Assembly: GCA_027488845.1 (NCBI GenBank) | Contig: JAIYBC010000057.1 | Span: 124,001 to 188,000, forward strand | Direction of reading: 5' to 3' | Source of the DNA: Verrucomicrobiales bacterium | GTDB taxonomy: Bacteria; Verrucomicrobiota; Verrucomicrobiia; Limisphaerales; UBA9464 | Length of the DNA: 64,000 nucleotides | In this document: piece by piece, positions 44,555 through 53,682 of the stretch | How the letters are laid out: each line of letters starts with the position of its first letter | Numbering within the stretch: position 1 is the first letter of the stretch | Notes under the pieces: model-generated | Databases searched by the model: none | The model's input: the letters and a program-made list of their open reading frames with translations, nothing else | What the model was told of the DNA's origin: nothing | Translations under genes and position numbers: made by a program

Positions 44555-45094
44555 ATGAAACCACGCCTTTATTCCAAGTACCTTGAGGAGATCCGTCCCG
44601 CTCTGACCGAGAAGCGCGGCTACAAGAACGTCCATCAGGTGCCCGTGATCGAGAAGATCGTCATCAACATGGGTGTCAGTGCTTCCCTCGAGAAGGGGGC
44701 ATTGGAGGACGCGGTCAAGGAGTTGACCCAGATTTCCGGCCGCAAGCCTGTGATCAACATCTCCCGCAAGAGCATCGCGAACTTCAAGCTCCGGAAGGGG
44801 CAGTCGATCGGGTGCCGTGTCACCCTGCGTCGCGAAGTCATGTACGAGTTCTTCGACCGTCTTGTCTCCGCGGCCTTGCCTCGCATTCGTGACTTCCGGG
44901 GCGTCAGTCCCCGGCAGTTCGACGGCCGCGGCACCTACTCGCTCGGACTTCCGGACCAGACCATCTTCCCGGAGATCGAGCTCGACAAGATCAAGCGTCA
45001 GCAGGGCATGGATATCACCATCGTCACTTCGGCGCCGACCAACGAGGAGGCCTATGACCTCCTCAAGATGATGGGAATGCCGTTTTCCAAATAA
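44555..45094 (+). CDS. rplE: 50S ribosomal protein L5 (uL5)
   Basis: 179 residues. Binds 5S r[28 protein letters not shown]-like [20 protein letters not shown], and [19 protein letters not shown] at the end identify it. Eight bases after rplX. Confidence 0.97.
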   Translation: MKPRLYSKYLEEIRPALTEKRGYKNVHQVPVIEKIVINMGVSASLEKGALEDAVKELTQISGRKPVINISRKSIANFKLRKGQSIGCRVTLRREVMYEFFDRLVSAALPRIRDFRGVSPRQFDGRGTYSLGLPDQTIFPEIELDKIKRQQGMDITIVTSAPTNEEAYDLLKMMGMPFSK

Positions 45095-45106
45095 GGAACC
45101 AATTGT

Positions 45107-45376
45107 ATGGCCAAGAAATCCTGGCTGGCACGTAACAAGAAGAAGGCCGCAACGGTGAAGAAATTCGCCGCGATTCGCGCCGAACTGAAGGCTAAGGGCG
45201 ACTATGCCGCCCTCTCAAAGCTTCCCAAGAACGCGAGCCCTGTCCGGCTGGTGAATCGCTGCAAGGTCAGCGGCCGCCGCCACGGCTTCATCCGGAAGTA
45301 TGGGGTTTCTCGCCTCTCTTTCCGCGAAGCGGCTCTTAACGGGCTGATCCCGGGCGTCACCAAGGCCAGCTGGTAA
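45107..45376 (+). CDS. rpsN: 30S ribosomal protein S14, zinc-independent type (uS14)
   Basis: 89 residues, the longer form without the four-Cys zinc site; only one Cys ([19 protein letters not shown]) is present where the short form would show paired CxxC motifs. C-terminus [20 protein letters not shown] is standard. AAGGAA precedes the start. Confidence 0.96.
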   Translation: MAKKSWLARNKKKAATVKKFAAIRAELKAKGDYAALSKLPKNASPVRLVNRCKVSGRRHGFIRKYGVSRLSFREAALNGLIPGVTKASW

Positions 45377-45390
45377 TCCAAGCACTTCAA

Positions 45391-45780
45391 ATGAACGCCG
45401 ATCCCGTTTCCGACCTGCTGACCCGCATTCGCAATGCCGGCATGGCCTTGCATCCGTCCATCACGCTTCCGCACTCGCAGTTCAAGCAGTCGATTGCAGA
45501 GGTTCTCCGCGAGGAGGGCTATATCGCTTCGGTCTCCACCGACGGCGAGAAGCTGAAGACGCTCAAGCTCACCTTGAAGTACCAGGGCCGTAAGCCGGTC
45601 ATCGTTGGCCTCAAGCAGGTCAGCTCTCCGGGGCTCCGGCGCTATGTCGCCAGCACCGACATCCCGCGGGTCCTCGGTGGCCTCGGGGTGGCGATTGTCT
45701 CCACTCCGAAGGGGGTCATGTCCGGCAATCAAGCCCGGAAACAGAACCTCGGCGGCGAACTCGTCTGCTACGTCTGGTAA
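45391..45780 (+). CDS. rpsH: 30S ribosomal protein S8 (uS8)
   Basis: 129 residues. DPVSDLLTRIRNAGMALHPS opening and GVAIVSTPKGVMSGNQARK are diagnostic. In E. coli S8 is the spc-operon repressor; no such site was examined here. Confidence 0.97.
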   Translation: MNADPVSDLLTRIRNAGMALHPSITLPHSQFKQSIAEVLREEGYIASVSTDGEKLKTLKLTLKYQGRKPVIVGLKQVSSPGLRRYVASTDIPRVLGGLGVAIVSTPKGVMSGNQARKQNLGGELVCYVW

Positions 45781-45790
45781 AGGATTTGTC

Positions 45791-46327
45791 ATGTCACGAA
45801 TCGGAAAAAGCCCGGTAGCCATCCCGGCCAAAGTGAAGGTGGCTGTCATCGGAAGCCGCGTTTCCGTCGAAGGCCCAAAGGGCAAGCTGGAGCTCGCTCT
45901 TCCCCGGCACACCGCCGCCGCGGTGGACAGCTCCTCCGTCAAGATCTCCAGGACCGGCGAGACCGCTGAAGCCAAGTCGATGCATGGGCTTGCCCGCGCT
46001 CTCGTGGCCAACATGGTGAAGGGCGTGTCCGACGGCTTCCAAAAGAAGCTCGAGATCCAAGGCGTCGGCTTCAAGGCCGCCGTGCAAGGTTCGGTGGTCA
46101 ATCTCGCTCTCGGGTACAGCCATCCCGTCAACTACACCATTCCCCAGGGAATCAAGGTGACCGTCGAGGAGAACACCAAGCTGACCATCGACGGTGCCGA
46201 CAAGGAGATGGTCGGACGTGTGGCCGCCGAGATCCGCAGCTATTATCCGCCCGAGCCTTACAAGGGCAAGGGTGTCCGGTACGCCGGAGAGAAGGTCGAG
46301 CGCAAGGAAGGCAAGACCGTTCAGTAG
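45791..46327 (+). CDS. rplF: 50S ribosomal protein L6 (uL6)
   Basis: 178 residues. MSRIGKSPVAIPAKVKV opening, VEGPKGKLE, and YYPPEPYKGKGVRYAGE at the end are standard. Binds near the GTPase centre. Confidence 0.97.
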   Translation: MSRIGKSPVAIPAKVKVAVIGSRVSVEGPKGKLELALPRHTAAAVDSSSVKISRTGETAEAKSMHGLARALVANMVKGVSDGFQKKLEIQGVGFKAAVQGSVVNLALGYSHPVNYTIPQGIKVTVEENTKLTIDGADKEMVGRVAAEIRSYYPPEPYKGKGVRYAGEKVERKEGKTVQ

Positions 46328-46359
46328 TCCGGTCACACCAATCATCAAGTTTCACCCGA

Positions 46360-46722
46360 ATGAGAACCGATCACAAACTCCGTCTGGCCCGGCTCCGCCG
46401 TTGGCGGGTGCGGAAGACCGTCGTGGGCTCCGAGGCCCGGCCTCGCATGAGCGTCAAGTTCACCGGCGAACACATCTACGTCCAGTTCATCAACGACCAG
46501 TCCGGCGTCACCATCGCGGCAGTTGGGACCCGCGACAAAGTTGCTCCCAAGGAAACCCGTGGTGCGAATGCCGCGAACGCGGTTGTCACCGGCAAGCGGG
46601 CGGCAGAGGCCGCGATCGCCAAGGGAATCAGCGCCGTCGTCTTCGACCGTGGCAGCGCCCGTTATCATGGCAAGGTGAAGGCCCTTGCTGACGCCGCCCG
46701 CGAGGCCGGCCTCAAGTTCTAA
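46360..46722 (+). CDS. rplR: 50S ribosomal protein L18 (uL18)
   Basis: 120 residues. HKLRLARLRRWRVRKTVVGS, RLSV-like RPRMSVKFTGEHIYVQFIND and VFDRGSARYHGKVKALADA are diagnostic. Binds 5S rRNA with L5. Confidence 0.96.
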   Translation: MRTDHKLRLARLRRWRVRKTVVGSEARPRMSVKFTGEHIYVQFINDQSGVTIAAVGTRDKVAPKETRGANAANAVVTGKRAAEAAIAKGISAVVFDRGSARYHGKVKALADAAREAGLKF

Positions 46723-46742
46723 TCTTACAAAGAGGATTTTTT

Positions 46743-47375
46743 GTGGCAGACGAGAAGGAAATGACATCGAGCCCCGGCACCGCTCCCGCGGCCGCCCCTG
46801 CAGCCCCCGAGCGTTTCGGTCGTGGAGACCGTGACCACAATCGTGGACGCGGACCCCGCCGACCCAACCGCGATACCCGAGATGACGAGCCGAAGGATGG
46901 GCTCACCGAGAAGGTGATTTTCATCAACCGTTCCTCGAAGGTCGTCAAGGGTGGTCGTCGTTTCAGCTTCAGCGCCCTTGTGGTTGTTGGAGACAAGCAA
47001 GGCCGAGTCGGTCTCGGGCTTGGAAAAGGCGGGGAAGTGAGCGAGGCCATCAAAAAGGGCGGGGAGAACGCCAAGAGCCGTCTCGCCAATGTCTCCCTCT
47101 CCGGAAGCACCATCCCCCACGAGGTCTATTCCGAGTACGGTGGCGCCAAGGTTCTTCTTCGTCCTGCCAGCCAAGGCACTGGGCTGATCTGCGGCAAGAC
47201 GGTGCGCGCCGTTATCGAGTCCGTTGGCATCCGTGACGTTCTGTCCAAGTCCCTCGGTTCCAAGAATGCAGCTAATGTCGCCAAGGCGACCTTGGCTGCC
47301 ATCCTGACCCTCCGTACCCGCGAGCAGATCATGAAGACTCGCGGCCTCGAACACCGCCTCGCCAAGGCCAACTGA
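46743..47375 (+). CDS. rpsE: 30S ribosomal protein S5 (uS5) with N-terminal extension
   Basis: 210 residues against about 166 usually; the extra length is an N-terminal Ala/Pro then Arg/Asp-rich segment (about 1-55) before the normal core (VIFINRSSKVVKGGRRFSFS, VGLGLGKGGEVSEAIKKGGE). Start is GTG 46743. Involved in mRNA entry and decoding accuracy. It ends one base before rplO begins; the rpmD (L30) slot is empty. Confidence 0.94.
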   Translation: MADEKEMTSSPGTAPAAAPAAPERFGRGDRDHNRGRGPRRPNRDTRDDEPKDGLTEKVIFINRSSKVVKGGRRFSFSALVVVGDKQGRVGLGLGKGGEVSEAIKKGGENAKSRLANVSLSGSTIPHEVYSEYGGAKVLLRPASQGTGLICGKTVRAVIESVGIRDVLSKSLGSKNAANVAKATLAAILTLRTREQIMKTRGLEHRLAKAN

Positions 47376-47376
47376 T

Positions 47377-47823
47377 ATGCGTCTACACGATCTCAAGCCC
47401 CGTCCCGGTGCCAAGCACCGCCGCAAGCGCCTCGGTCAAGGTGAATCCAGCGGACATGGAAAGACCTCAGGTCGCGGCGGAAAGGGCCAATCGGCCCGCT
47501 CTGGTAGCTCGATTCGCCCCGGTTTCGAGGGCGGTCAGATGCCGCTCATCCGACGCATTCCCAAGCGCGGATTCAACAACGCCCGCTTCAAGGTCAACTA
47601 TCTGCCTGTGAACTTGGCGGCTCTGAATGCCTTTGCAGACGGTGACGTCGTCGACATTGCTGCACTTCGCAAGGCGGGGCTCGCCACGGGCAAATCCGAT
47701 GGCATCAAGATTCTCGGTCAGGGTACCCTTGAACGGCGACTTACCGTCAAGGCCAACGCCTTCAGCGCGACTGCCAAGGCGGCCATCGAGAAGCTGGGCG
47801 GCACGGCGGAGATCGCCGGCTGA
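47377..47823 (+). CDS. rplO: 50S ribosomal protein L15 (uL15)
   Basis: 148 residues. LHDLKPRPGAKHRRKRLGQG, GKTSGRGGKGQSARSG and MPLIRRIPKRGFNN are diagnostic. Late assembly protein of the large subunit. Directly after rpsE with one base between. Confidence 0.97.
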   Translation: MRLHDLKPRPGAKHRRKRLGQGESSGHGKTSGRGGKGQSARSGSSIRPGFEGGQMPLIRRIPKRGFNNARFKVNYLPVNLAALNAFADGDVVDIAALRKAGLATGKSDGIKILGQGTLERRLTVKANAFSATAKAAIEKLGGTAEIAG

Positions 47824-47846
47824 TCCGGGACTCCGGACCCCAACCC

Positions 47847-49229
47847 ATGATCGGACAGCTTTTCAGCACCTTTTCGAACTGCCTGAAGATTCCGGAGCTT
47901 CGGTCCCGGATCATCTTCACGGCCTTGGTTCTTGGAGTCGCACGTCTCATTGCGCTGACTCCTGTTCCGGGCTTGGATGGCGCCAAATTGGCAGAGTTCT
48001 TCTCGGCCCAGGCGGCCCAAGGCGGAGGAGCGGGCGGAGTTTTCGGACTCTATAGCCTGTTTACCGGCGGTGCGCTTGAGCAGTGCGCGGTGGGTGCGTT
48101 GGGCATCATGCCGTATATCAGTGCTACGATTTTCATCCAGCTACTGACCGCCGTCGTGGCGCCCTTGGGCAAGCTTGCTCGAGAAGAGGGTGGGCGTGCA
48201 AAGCTGGTGGCCTATGGTCGGTACCTGACCGTAGTTCTCTGTATCGGACATGGCCTAATTGTTGCCCTAGGCTGGGAGAATCCAGAGAAGTCGTTCCAAG
48301 GCTTCAGTGGTTCCTTGGTTACCATGGAATACCTGTGGGTCTACCGCTTCCAGACCGTGGTCATTTTGACCGCCGGAACACTTCTGTTGATGTGGTTGGG
48401 TGAACAGATCACAGAGCGCGGCATAGGCAATGGCGTTTCGTTGATCATTACCATTGGTATCCTAGCCCGTCTGCCCGGCGCCGCCCGCTCACTCTTCGCG
48501 ATGTTTCAGCAGGAGAATACCAAGTTTCTACAGTTAATCCTTCTGGTGGCGGTTTTGGCCATTGTAGTCGCTGGGGTAGTTGCCATCACCCAGGGACAGC
48601 GCAAGATCCCGGTTCAGTATGCCCAACGGGCAGTTGGACGTAAGATCATGTCCGGTGGCACTTCCTTCATGCCCCTCCGAGTCAATTATGCGGGGGTAAT
48701 GCCGGTGATTTTTGCCCAGGCGATCTTGATGTTTCCGGGCATGATTTTTGAGAAATTGGCCGCAATCCTCAAGCCGGGCCCATTCCGTGACGTGTCCGTC
48801 TATATCGCGTCTCACCTCGGTCGTGAGGGCTTTGTCTACCTTCTGCTCTACTCGCTGATGATCCTCTTCTTCTCGTACTTCTGGGTTGCAACCCAGTTCA
48901 ACGAGTTGCAGGTGGCCGATGACCTCAAGAAGCATGGCGGCTACATCCCTGGCGTTCGCCCCGGAAGCGCGACAAGCGATTTTCTCCATCGCACGATGAG
49001 CCGGATCACGTTGGCAGGTGCGGTCTTCTTGATGGTGATAGCGGTGATCCCCATCGTCATGAGCACCCGGCTCAAGATCGATCCGCTCGTTTCTCAATTT
49101 TTTGGTGGTACCTCCTTGCTGATCACGGTTGGCGTCCTTTTGGACACCATGCGGCAGATGGAGTCCTACCTGCTGATGCGGCACTACGATGGGTTCCTGA
49201 AGAAGGGCCGAGTCCGCGGACGCTCTTGA
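47847..49229 (+). CDS. secY: Protein translocase subunit SecY
   Basis: 460 residues with about ten membrane helices. The channel of the Sec translocon, partner of SecE, SecG and SecA and receiver of SRP cargo from ffh. Conserved: VARLIALTPVPGLD in helix 1, plug region FGLYSLFTGGALEQC, GIMPYISATIFIQLLTAV, EQITERGIGNGVSLIIT, LRVNYAGVMPVIFAQ, FNELQVADDLKKHGGYIPGV. The central part has noticeably more A/T codons than its neighbours, usual for membrane proteins. Confidence 0.97.
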   Translation: MIGQLFSTFSNCLKIPELRSRIIFTALVLGVARLIALTPVPGLDGAKLAEFFSAQAAQGGGAGGVFGLYSLFTGGALEQCAVGALGIMPYISATIFIQLLTAVVAPLGKLAREEGGRAKLVAYGRYLTVVLCIGHGLIVALGWENPEKSFQGFSGSLVTMEYLWVYRFQTVVILTAGTLLLMWLGEQITERGIGNGVSLIITIGILARLPGAARSLFAMFQQENTKFLQLILLVAVLAIVVAGVVAITQGQRKIPVQYAQRAVGRKIMSGGTSFMPLRVNYAGVMPVIFAQAILMFPGMIFEKLAAILKPGPFRDVSVYIASHLGREGFVYLLLYSLMILFFSYFWVATQFNELQVADDLKKHGGYIPGVRPGSATSDFLHRTMSRITLAGAVFLMVIAVIPIVMSTRLKIDPLVSQFFGGTSLLITVGVLLDTMRQMESYLLMRHYDGFLKKGRVRGRS

Positions 49230-49290
49230 TCATTTTGTTCTTTGTCAGTCTCCACGGCCCGGGAGCGATCCCGGGGTGAACGGAACAGTT

Positions 49291-50073
49291 ATGGCTCGGA
49301 CCATTAAACAGGTCCCCTTGAAGGCAGGCGATGAGCTTGACCGGATGAGGATGGCTTGCCGAATTGCAACGCGGGTGCTCCGCGGCGCATCGGCGCTGGT
49401 TCAGCCGGGCATCTCCACCGCAGAGCTCGACTCCGAGGTGGGACGCCTCATCGCAGAACAAGGGGCTGTCTCCGCGTTTAAGGGGTACCGCGGTTTCCCG
49501 GCCCAGTGCTGTCTGTCGGTCAACGAGGCCGTGATCCACGGCATTGGCAACAAGCGCCGCCTCCAGTTTGGCGACGTCCTCAAGATCGATGTCGGGGTCC
49601 GGTACCAAGGGTTTGTCGGCGACATCGCCATGACAGTGGGTGTGGGCGGTGTTTCCACCTCATTTCAAAAACTGATGGACACCACCGCGCAGTCCCTTTA
49701 CAAAGGAATTTCTGCTGCGCGCCCCGATTCCAGCGTCATGGGCATCGGAAGAGAAGTCTTCCAGTGTGCCACAAAGGCAGGATACGGGGTGGTTCGGGAG
49801 TTCTGCGGCCACGGTGTGGGCCGCAACGTTCACGAGGATCCCCAGATACCGAACTATCCGGACCCTTCCAACAAGGCCAAGTTGAGGCCTGGGATGACCG
49901 TGGCGATTGAGCCGATGATCACTCTAGGTGATTCGTCGGTGGAGATTTTGGCGGACGGATGGACCGTGGTGACGAGGGATCGTCAGGTGGCCGCCCACTT
50001 CGAACACACGGTATTGATCACCGAGTCGGAACCGGAGATTTTGACGAGAGACGAAGGAAACCCGCTATATTGA
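49291..50073 (+). CDS. map: Methionine aminopeptidase, type I
   Basis: 260 residues. Removes the N-terminal Met after deformylation. Metal ligands: two Asp in VLKIDVGVRYQGFVGDIAMT, His in GHGVGRNVHEDP, Glu in VAIEPMITLGD and Glu in HFEHTVLIT. ATG 49291 is used; GTG 49276 would add five residues. In the usual secY-adk-map-infA-rpmJ order both adk and infA are missing here. Confidence 0.95.
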   Translation: MARTIKQVPLKAGDELDRMRMACRIATRVLRGASALVQPGISTAELDSEVGRLIAEQGAVSAFKGYRGFPAQCCLSVNEAVIHGIGNKRRLQFGDVLKIDVGVRYQGFVGDIAMTVGVGGVSTSFQKLMDTTAQSLYKGISAARPDSSVMGIGREVFQCATKAGYGVVREFCGHGVGRNVHEDPQIPNYPDPSNKAKLRPGMTVAIEPMITLGDSSVEILADGWTVVTRDRQVAAHFEHTVLITESEPEILTRDEGNPLY

Positions 50074-50092
50074 GCGGTGTAGGATTTAGAAA

Positions 50093-50206
50093 ATGAAAGT
50101 AAGAGCGTCAGTGAAGAAGCTTTGCGAGAACTGCAAGATGGTCAAACGCAAGGGTGTGATCCGGGTGATCTGCACCAACGCGCGCCACAAGCAGCGCCAG
50201 GGTTGA
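50093..50206 (+). CDS. rpmJ: 50S ribosomal protein L36 (bL36)
   Basis: 37 residues, a tiny gene easily missed. It reads [20 protein letters not shown] and continues through [16 protein letters not shown]. The zinc ligands CxxC, then C and H, are all present, so this is the zinc-binding form. Lies between map and rpsM as in most genomes. Confidence 0.95.
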   Translation: MKVRASVKKLCENCKMVKRKGVIRVICTNARHKQRQG

Positions 50207-50225
50207 ACCGCCTAAAAACACGCCT

Positions 50226-50609
50226 ATGCCACGTATTCTTGGAGTAGACATTCCTGCGGACAAGCGGATCGACATCGCGCTCCGCTATCTTTACGGAATC
50301 GGACCCGCCAACGCGGTCGAGATCCTGAAGCGCGCCAATATCGATCCGGCTATTCGTGCGAAGAGCCTGAACGAATCGCAGCTTTCCCTGATCGTGAATG
50401 CGATCCAGGACGGGAAGTATGTGATCGAGGGTGACCTTCGTCGTGAACTCGGCATGAATCTGAAGCGCCTTCAGGCGATCAAGAGCTACCGGGGACAGCG
50501 CCATCTTCGGAGCCTGCCGGTCCGCGGTCAACGCACCCAAACCAATTCCCGTACCCGTAAGGGTCCCCGCAAGACGGTCGGCGTGCAGAGGGCTGCAGCG
50601 GCGAAGTGA
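50226..50609 (+). CDS. rpsM: 30S ribosomal protein S13 (uS13)
   Basis: 127 residues. PRILGVDIPADKRIDIALRY opening, LRSLPVRGQRTQTNSRTRKG at the end. Contacts the P-site tRNA and the 50S via bridge B1. 19 bases after rpmJ. Confidence 0.97.
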   Translation: MPRILGVDIPADKRIDIALRYLYGIGPANAVEILKRANIDPAIRAKSLNESQLSLIVNAIQDGKYVIEGDLRRELGMNLKRLQAIKSYRGQRHLRSLPVRGQRTQTNSRTRKGPRKTVGVQRAAAAK

Positions 50610-50635
50610 AGTTTTCACCGATTTCCTGATCTATT

Positions 50636-51241
50636 ATGGCTGAAGAGACGAAGGCCAAGAAGGCCCCCGCCAAGGCTGAGGCCGCGGCAACCCCTCCCGC
50701 ACCCGCCGAAGCGACGCCTGAAAAGGCTCCTGCCAAGAAGAAGGCCGCTGAGGCTTCTTCCGTGGCTCCCACCGCTGCTGCCGCTCCTGCGGCACCAGCC
50801 GGTCCGGTCGCCGCTGCCGCGGCCCCGACTGCCGCTGACCTGCTCGGCGATGATCCGAACGCGAAGAAGATCATCCGTGCCAAGGGCGCGAAGAACATTT
50901 CCACCGGTGTGGCCCATGTCTTGGCTACTTTCAACAACACCCAGGTGACGATCACCGACCTCCAGGGAAACCTGATCGGTTGGAGCACCGCCGGACGGGT
51001 CGGTTTCAAGGGCTCCCGCAAGAGCACCGCGTTTGCTGCTCAGCAAGCCGCCCAAGATGCCGCACGTCAGGCAATGTCCCACGGCATGCGCGAGGTCGAG
51101 GTCCGCGTGAGCGGTCCTGGATCCGGTCGCGAGTCTGCCATCCGTGCCCTTCAGGCAATCGGTCTTGAGATCAGCGCCATCAAGGACGTCACCCCGGTTC
51201 CCCATAACGGATGCCGCCCCCGCAAGAAGCGCCGCGTGTAG
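50636..51241 (+). CDS. rpsK: 30S ribosomal protein S11 (uS11) with long Ala/Pro/Lys-rich N-terminus
   Basis: 201 residues against about 129. The core (about 77-201) is normal: [40 protein letters not shown] and [14 protein letters not shown]. Residues 1-75 are low-complexity Ala, Pro, Lys and Glu (for example [20 protein letters not shown]). ATG 50636 is the first start after rpsM; no later Met precedes the core closely, so the extension is probably translated. Located on the 30S platform near the mRNA exit. Confidence 0.93.
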   Translation: MAEETKAKKAPAKAEAAATPPAPAEATPEKAPAKKKAAEASSVAPTAAAAPAAPAGPVAAAAAPTAADLLGDDPNAKKIIRAKGAKNISTGVAHVLATFNNTQVTITDLQGNLIGWSTAGRVGFKGSRKSTAFAAQQAAQDAARQAMSHGMREVEVRVSGPGSGRESAIRALQAIGLEISAIKDVTPVPHNGCRPRKKRRV

Positions 51242-51268
51242 TCCAACAATCCCTACCCTCTTAATACC

Positions 51269-51877
51269 ATGTCGCGCTATACAGGTCCCCGCGTCCGGAT
51301 CAGCCGCCGGCTCGGAGTTCCGATCTTCGGAAGCTCCAAGTACATCGAGCGTCGTCCGTACCCCCCCGGAGTCCACGGTCCGAAGTCACGCCGCAAGTAC
51401 ACCGACTACGCCGTCGGTTTGATGGAGAAGCAGAAGCTCCGTTATTACTACGGGCTTCAAGAGCGTCAGTTCCGCAATGTCTACGAGCGTGCCCTGCGCA
51501 TGCGCGGAGTCACCGGTGAGAAGATGCTCCAGATTCTTGAGACCCGTCTGGACAACATCGTTTTCCAGGCTGGTTTCGCCCTCACCCGTCCGGCGGCTCG
51601 TCAGCTGGTTTCCCACGGCCATGTCCGGGTCAACGGCCGCAAGGTCAGCATCCCGAGCTTCGCGGTGAAGGTGAACGACATCGTCCAGGTCAAGGACCAT
51701 GCGAAGTCGAAGACGATTATCCAGAAGGGGCTCGAGAGCTCCACCAGCCGCTCGGTTCCCGACTGGATTCGTCTCAACCGCGAGGAGTTGAGCGCCGCTC
51801 TGCTCCGCATCCCGACCCGGGATGAGATCAACCCGATCGCCAACGAACAGTCGATCGTCGAATTCTACTCCCGCTGA
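51269..51877 (+). CDS. rpsD: 30S ribosomal protein S4 (uS4)
   Basis: 202 residues. YTGPRVRISRRLGVPIFGSS opening without zinc cysteines, S4 RNA-binding domain with RLDNIVFQAGFALTRPAARQ and SHGHVRVNGRKVSIPS. Early assembly protein of the 30S; in many bacteria also a translational repressor of the alpha operon. Confidence 0.96.
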   Translation: MSRYTGPRVRISRRLGVPIFGSSKYIERRPYPPGVHGPKSRRKYTDYAVGLMEKQKLRYYYGLQERQFRNVYERALRMRGVTGEKMLQILETRLDNIVFQAGFALTRPAARQLVSHGHVRVNGRKVSIPSFAVKVNDIVQVKDHAKSKTIIQKGLESSTSRSVPDWIRLNREELSAALLRIPTRDEINPIANEQSIVEFYSR

Positions 51878-51979
51878 TCCGTGGACCTTCGGGTCCGGGA
51901 TGGCAATTATATGGGAGCCGGCCAACGGGAGTCTTGGAATGAACTGCCGGTTCCAGGTTAAAATTGCAACGATACCAAT

Positions 51980-52990
51980 ATGCCTGTCCGCCTAGGTCGG
52001 TTTGAAATGCCGAAGCGTCTGGTCAAGGATGACCAGGCTTCCAACGAAACGTACGCCCGCTTCATTGCGGAGCCTTTCGAGACCGGTTACGGTCACACGA
52101 TTGGCAACTCGCTGCGCCGGGTGCTCCTCTCCTCGCTGGAGGGGGCTGCCATCACGTCCGTCAAGATCGACGGGGCGATGCATGAGTTCTCCACCGTCGA
52201 CGGCGTTGTCGAGGATGTCACGGACATCGTCCTCAACCTGAAGAAGGTGAAGTTCAAGGCCCATAGCCGCGAGCCGCAGACGCTTCTCCTTTCGGTCAGC
52301 AAAGAAGGGACGGTCACCGCCGGTGACATCCAGCTGAACCAGAACATCGAGCTGGTGAATCCGGAGCAGGTCATCTGCACCTTGGATCGCAAGAAGAAGC
52401 TCGAGATGGAGCTGGAGGTCAAGGTTGGCCGCGGCTTCTGCCCCGGCGACGAAAACAAGAAGATCGATCAGGCCATCGGGGTCATCGCGATCGACTCCCT
52501 CTTCTCCCCGGTCTCCCGCGTCCGCTACAACGTCGAGGCGGCGCGCGTCGGCCAACGGACCGATTACGACAAGCTGATCATCGAGCTCTGGACTGATGGT
52601 CGGATGTCTCCGGACGACGCTTTGACCCAGGCTTCAGCGATTCTCCAGCACCATCTCGACGTCTTTGTCGGCTACGACAAGAACGCCATCGAGTTCGAGG
52701 AGGAGATCAAGCCTCAGGACGATGAAAAGGCGAAGCTCAAGAAACTGCTCAACATGAGCGTTAATGAGATCGAGCTCAGCGTCCGGGCCGCCAACTGCCT
52801 CAACAACGCCAACATCACGACGGTCGGTCAGTTGGCGATGAAGACCGAACAGGAAATGCTCAAGTACCGCAACTTCGGCAAGAAGTCGCTGAACGAGATC
52901 AAGGAAAAGCTCGCAGGTCTCGGCCTGACGCTTGGAATGAACATCGATCCGGCCCTTCTCGAGGCGCCGGCGGACAACAAGAAAATCTAA
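51980..52990 (+). CDS. rpoA: RNA polymerase alpha subunit
   Basis: 336 residues. N-terminal domain (about 1-235) for assembly: EPFETGYGHTIGNSLRRVLL, GVVEDVTDIVLNLK; flexible linker; C-terminal domain (about 255-325) for UP-element and activator contacts: VNEIELSVRAANCLNNANIT and KYRNFGKKSLNEIKEKLAGL. ATG 51980 is used; 52007 (MPKRLVKDD) would also work. The 102-base gap before it holds a TTCG-capped hairpin (51883-51896) and a weak promoter-like pair (51934-51939 and 51959-51964, 19-base spacer), so extra transcription of rpoA is possible. Confidence 0.97.
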   Translation: MPVRLGRFEMPKRLVKDDQASNETYARFIAEPFETGYGHTIGNSLRRVLLSSLEGAAITSVKIDGAMHEFSTVDGVVEDVTDIVLNLKKVKFKAHSREPQTLLLSVSKEGTVTAGDIQLNQNIELVNPEQVICTLDRKKKLEMELEVKVGRGFCPGDENKKIDQAIGVIAIDSLFSPVSRVRYNVEAARVGQRTDYDKLIIELWTDGRMSPDDALTQASAILQHHLDVFVGYDKNAIEFEEEIKPQDDEKAKLKKLLNMSVNEIELSVRAANCLNNANITTVGQLAMKTEQEMLKYRNFGKKSLNEIKEKLAGLGLTLGMNIDPALLEAPADNKKI

Positions 52991-53002
52991 GACACAAAGC
53001 AT

Positions 53003-53548
53003 ATGCGCCATCTCAAGCGCAACAAGAAGCTCGGCCGCAAGGGCGATCACCGGAACGCCATGCTCGCCAACCTGGTCGGCTCGCTGATCAAGCACAAGCG
53101 GGTCACCACCACTCTCGCCAAGGCCAAGGCTGCACGCCCGGTCGCCGAGAAGCTGCTCACCCTCGGCAAGCGCGCCGTGGCCGCTGCCGCCGTGGCCGCC
53201 TCGTCCAGCGACGAGAAGGCCAAGGCTGCCGCCGTTGCGGAGAACGTCCACTGCCGCCGCCTCGTCGCTGCCCGCCTGCGTCAGCAGTCACGCAGCCTCT
53301 TCAAGGGCACCGCCAAGGTGAAGGGCAAGGTCCTCCGTGAGGCCTGGAAGAGCGAACACGATGTCGTCCACATTCTCGTGGATTCGATCGCGCCCGCCTT
53401 CAAGGACCGTACCGGCGGCTACACCCGCATCCTCCGTCTTGGTCAGCGTCAAGGTGACGCCGGCCAGGAAGCGATCCTCGAATGGGTCGACTTCGCCTCC
53501 GCCTCGACCGAGGCACCTGCGGCTCCGGCTGCCGGCGAGTCGAAGTAA
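53003..53548 (+). CDS. rplQ: 50S ribosomal protein L17 (bL17), enlarged
   Basis: 181 residues against about 120. Normal start (RHLKRNKKLGRKGDHRNAML) and GGYTRILRLGQRQGDAG motif near residue 140; an additional Ala/Lys-rich region (about 60-130) and a short Ala/Pro tail account for the extra length. Last gene of the cluster, 12 bases after rpoA. Confidence 0.95.
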   Translation: MRHLKRNKKLGRKGDHRNAMLANLVGSLIKHKRVTTTLAKAKAARPVAEKLLTLGKRAVAAAAVAASSSDEKAKAAAVAENVHCRRLVAARLRQQSRSLFKGTAKVKGKVLREAWKSEHDVVHILVDSIAPAFKDRTGGYTRILRLGQRQGDAGQEAILEWVDFASASTEAPAAPAAGESK

Positions 53549-53569
53549 TCCCTCGTGATCCCATCCCGA

Positions 53570-53597
53570 AGGCCCGCCGGTTTCGGCGGGCCTTCGC
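53570..53597 (+). terminator. Terminator of the ribosomal/rpoA operon
   Basis: A perfect 12-bp stem (53570-53581 with 53586-53597), 4-nt loop, 21 bases after the rplQ stop. The following tract is only weakly T-rich (GCCATTT). Placement and stem strength support an operon end. Confidence 0.75.
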
Positions 53598-53682
53598 CAT
53601 TTCCGGAGACGATGCGGATGGTTCCCATCAGGGTACTGCGATTCGGGTGGCGGATTCGGGCTTGGGATCGCTTGCCGCCTCC

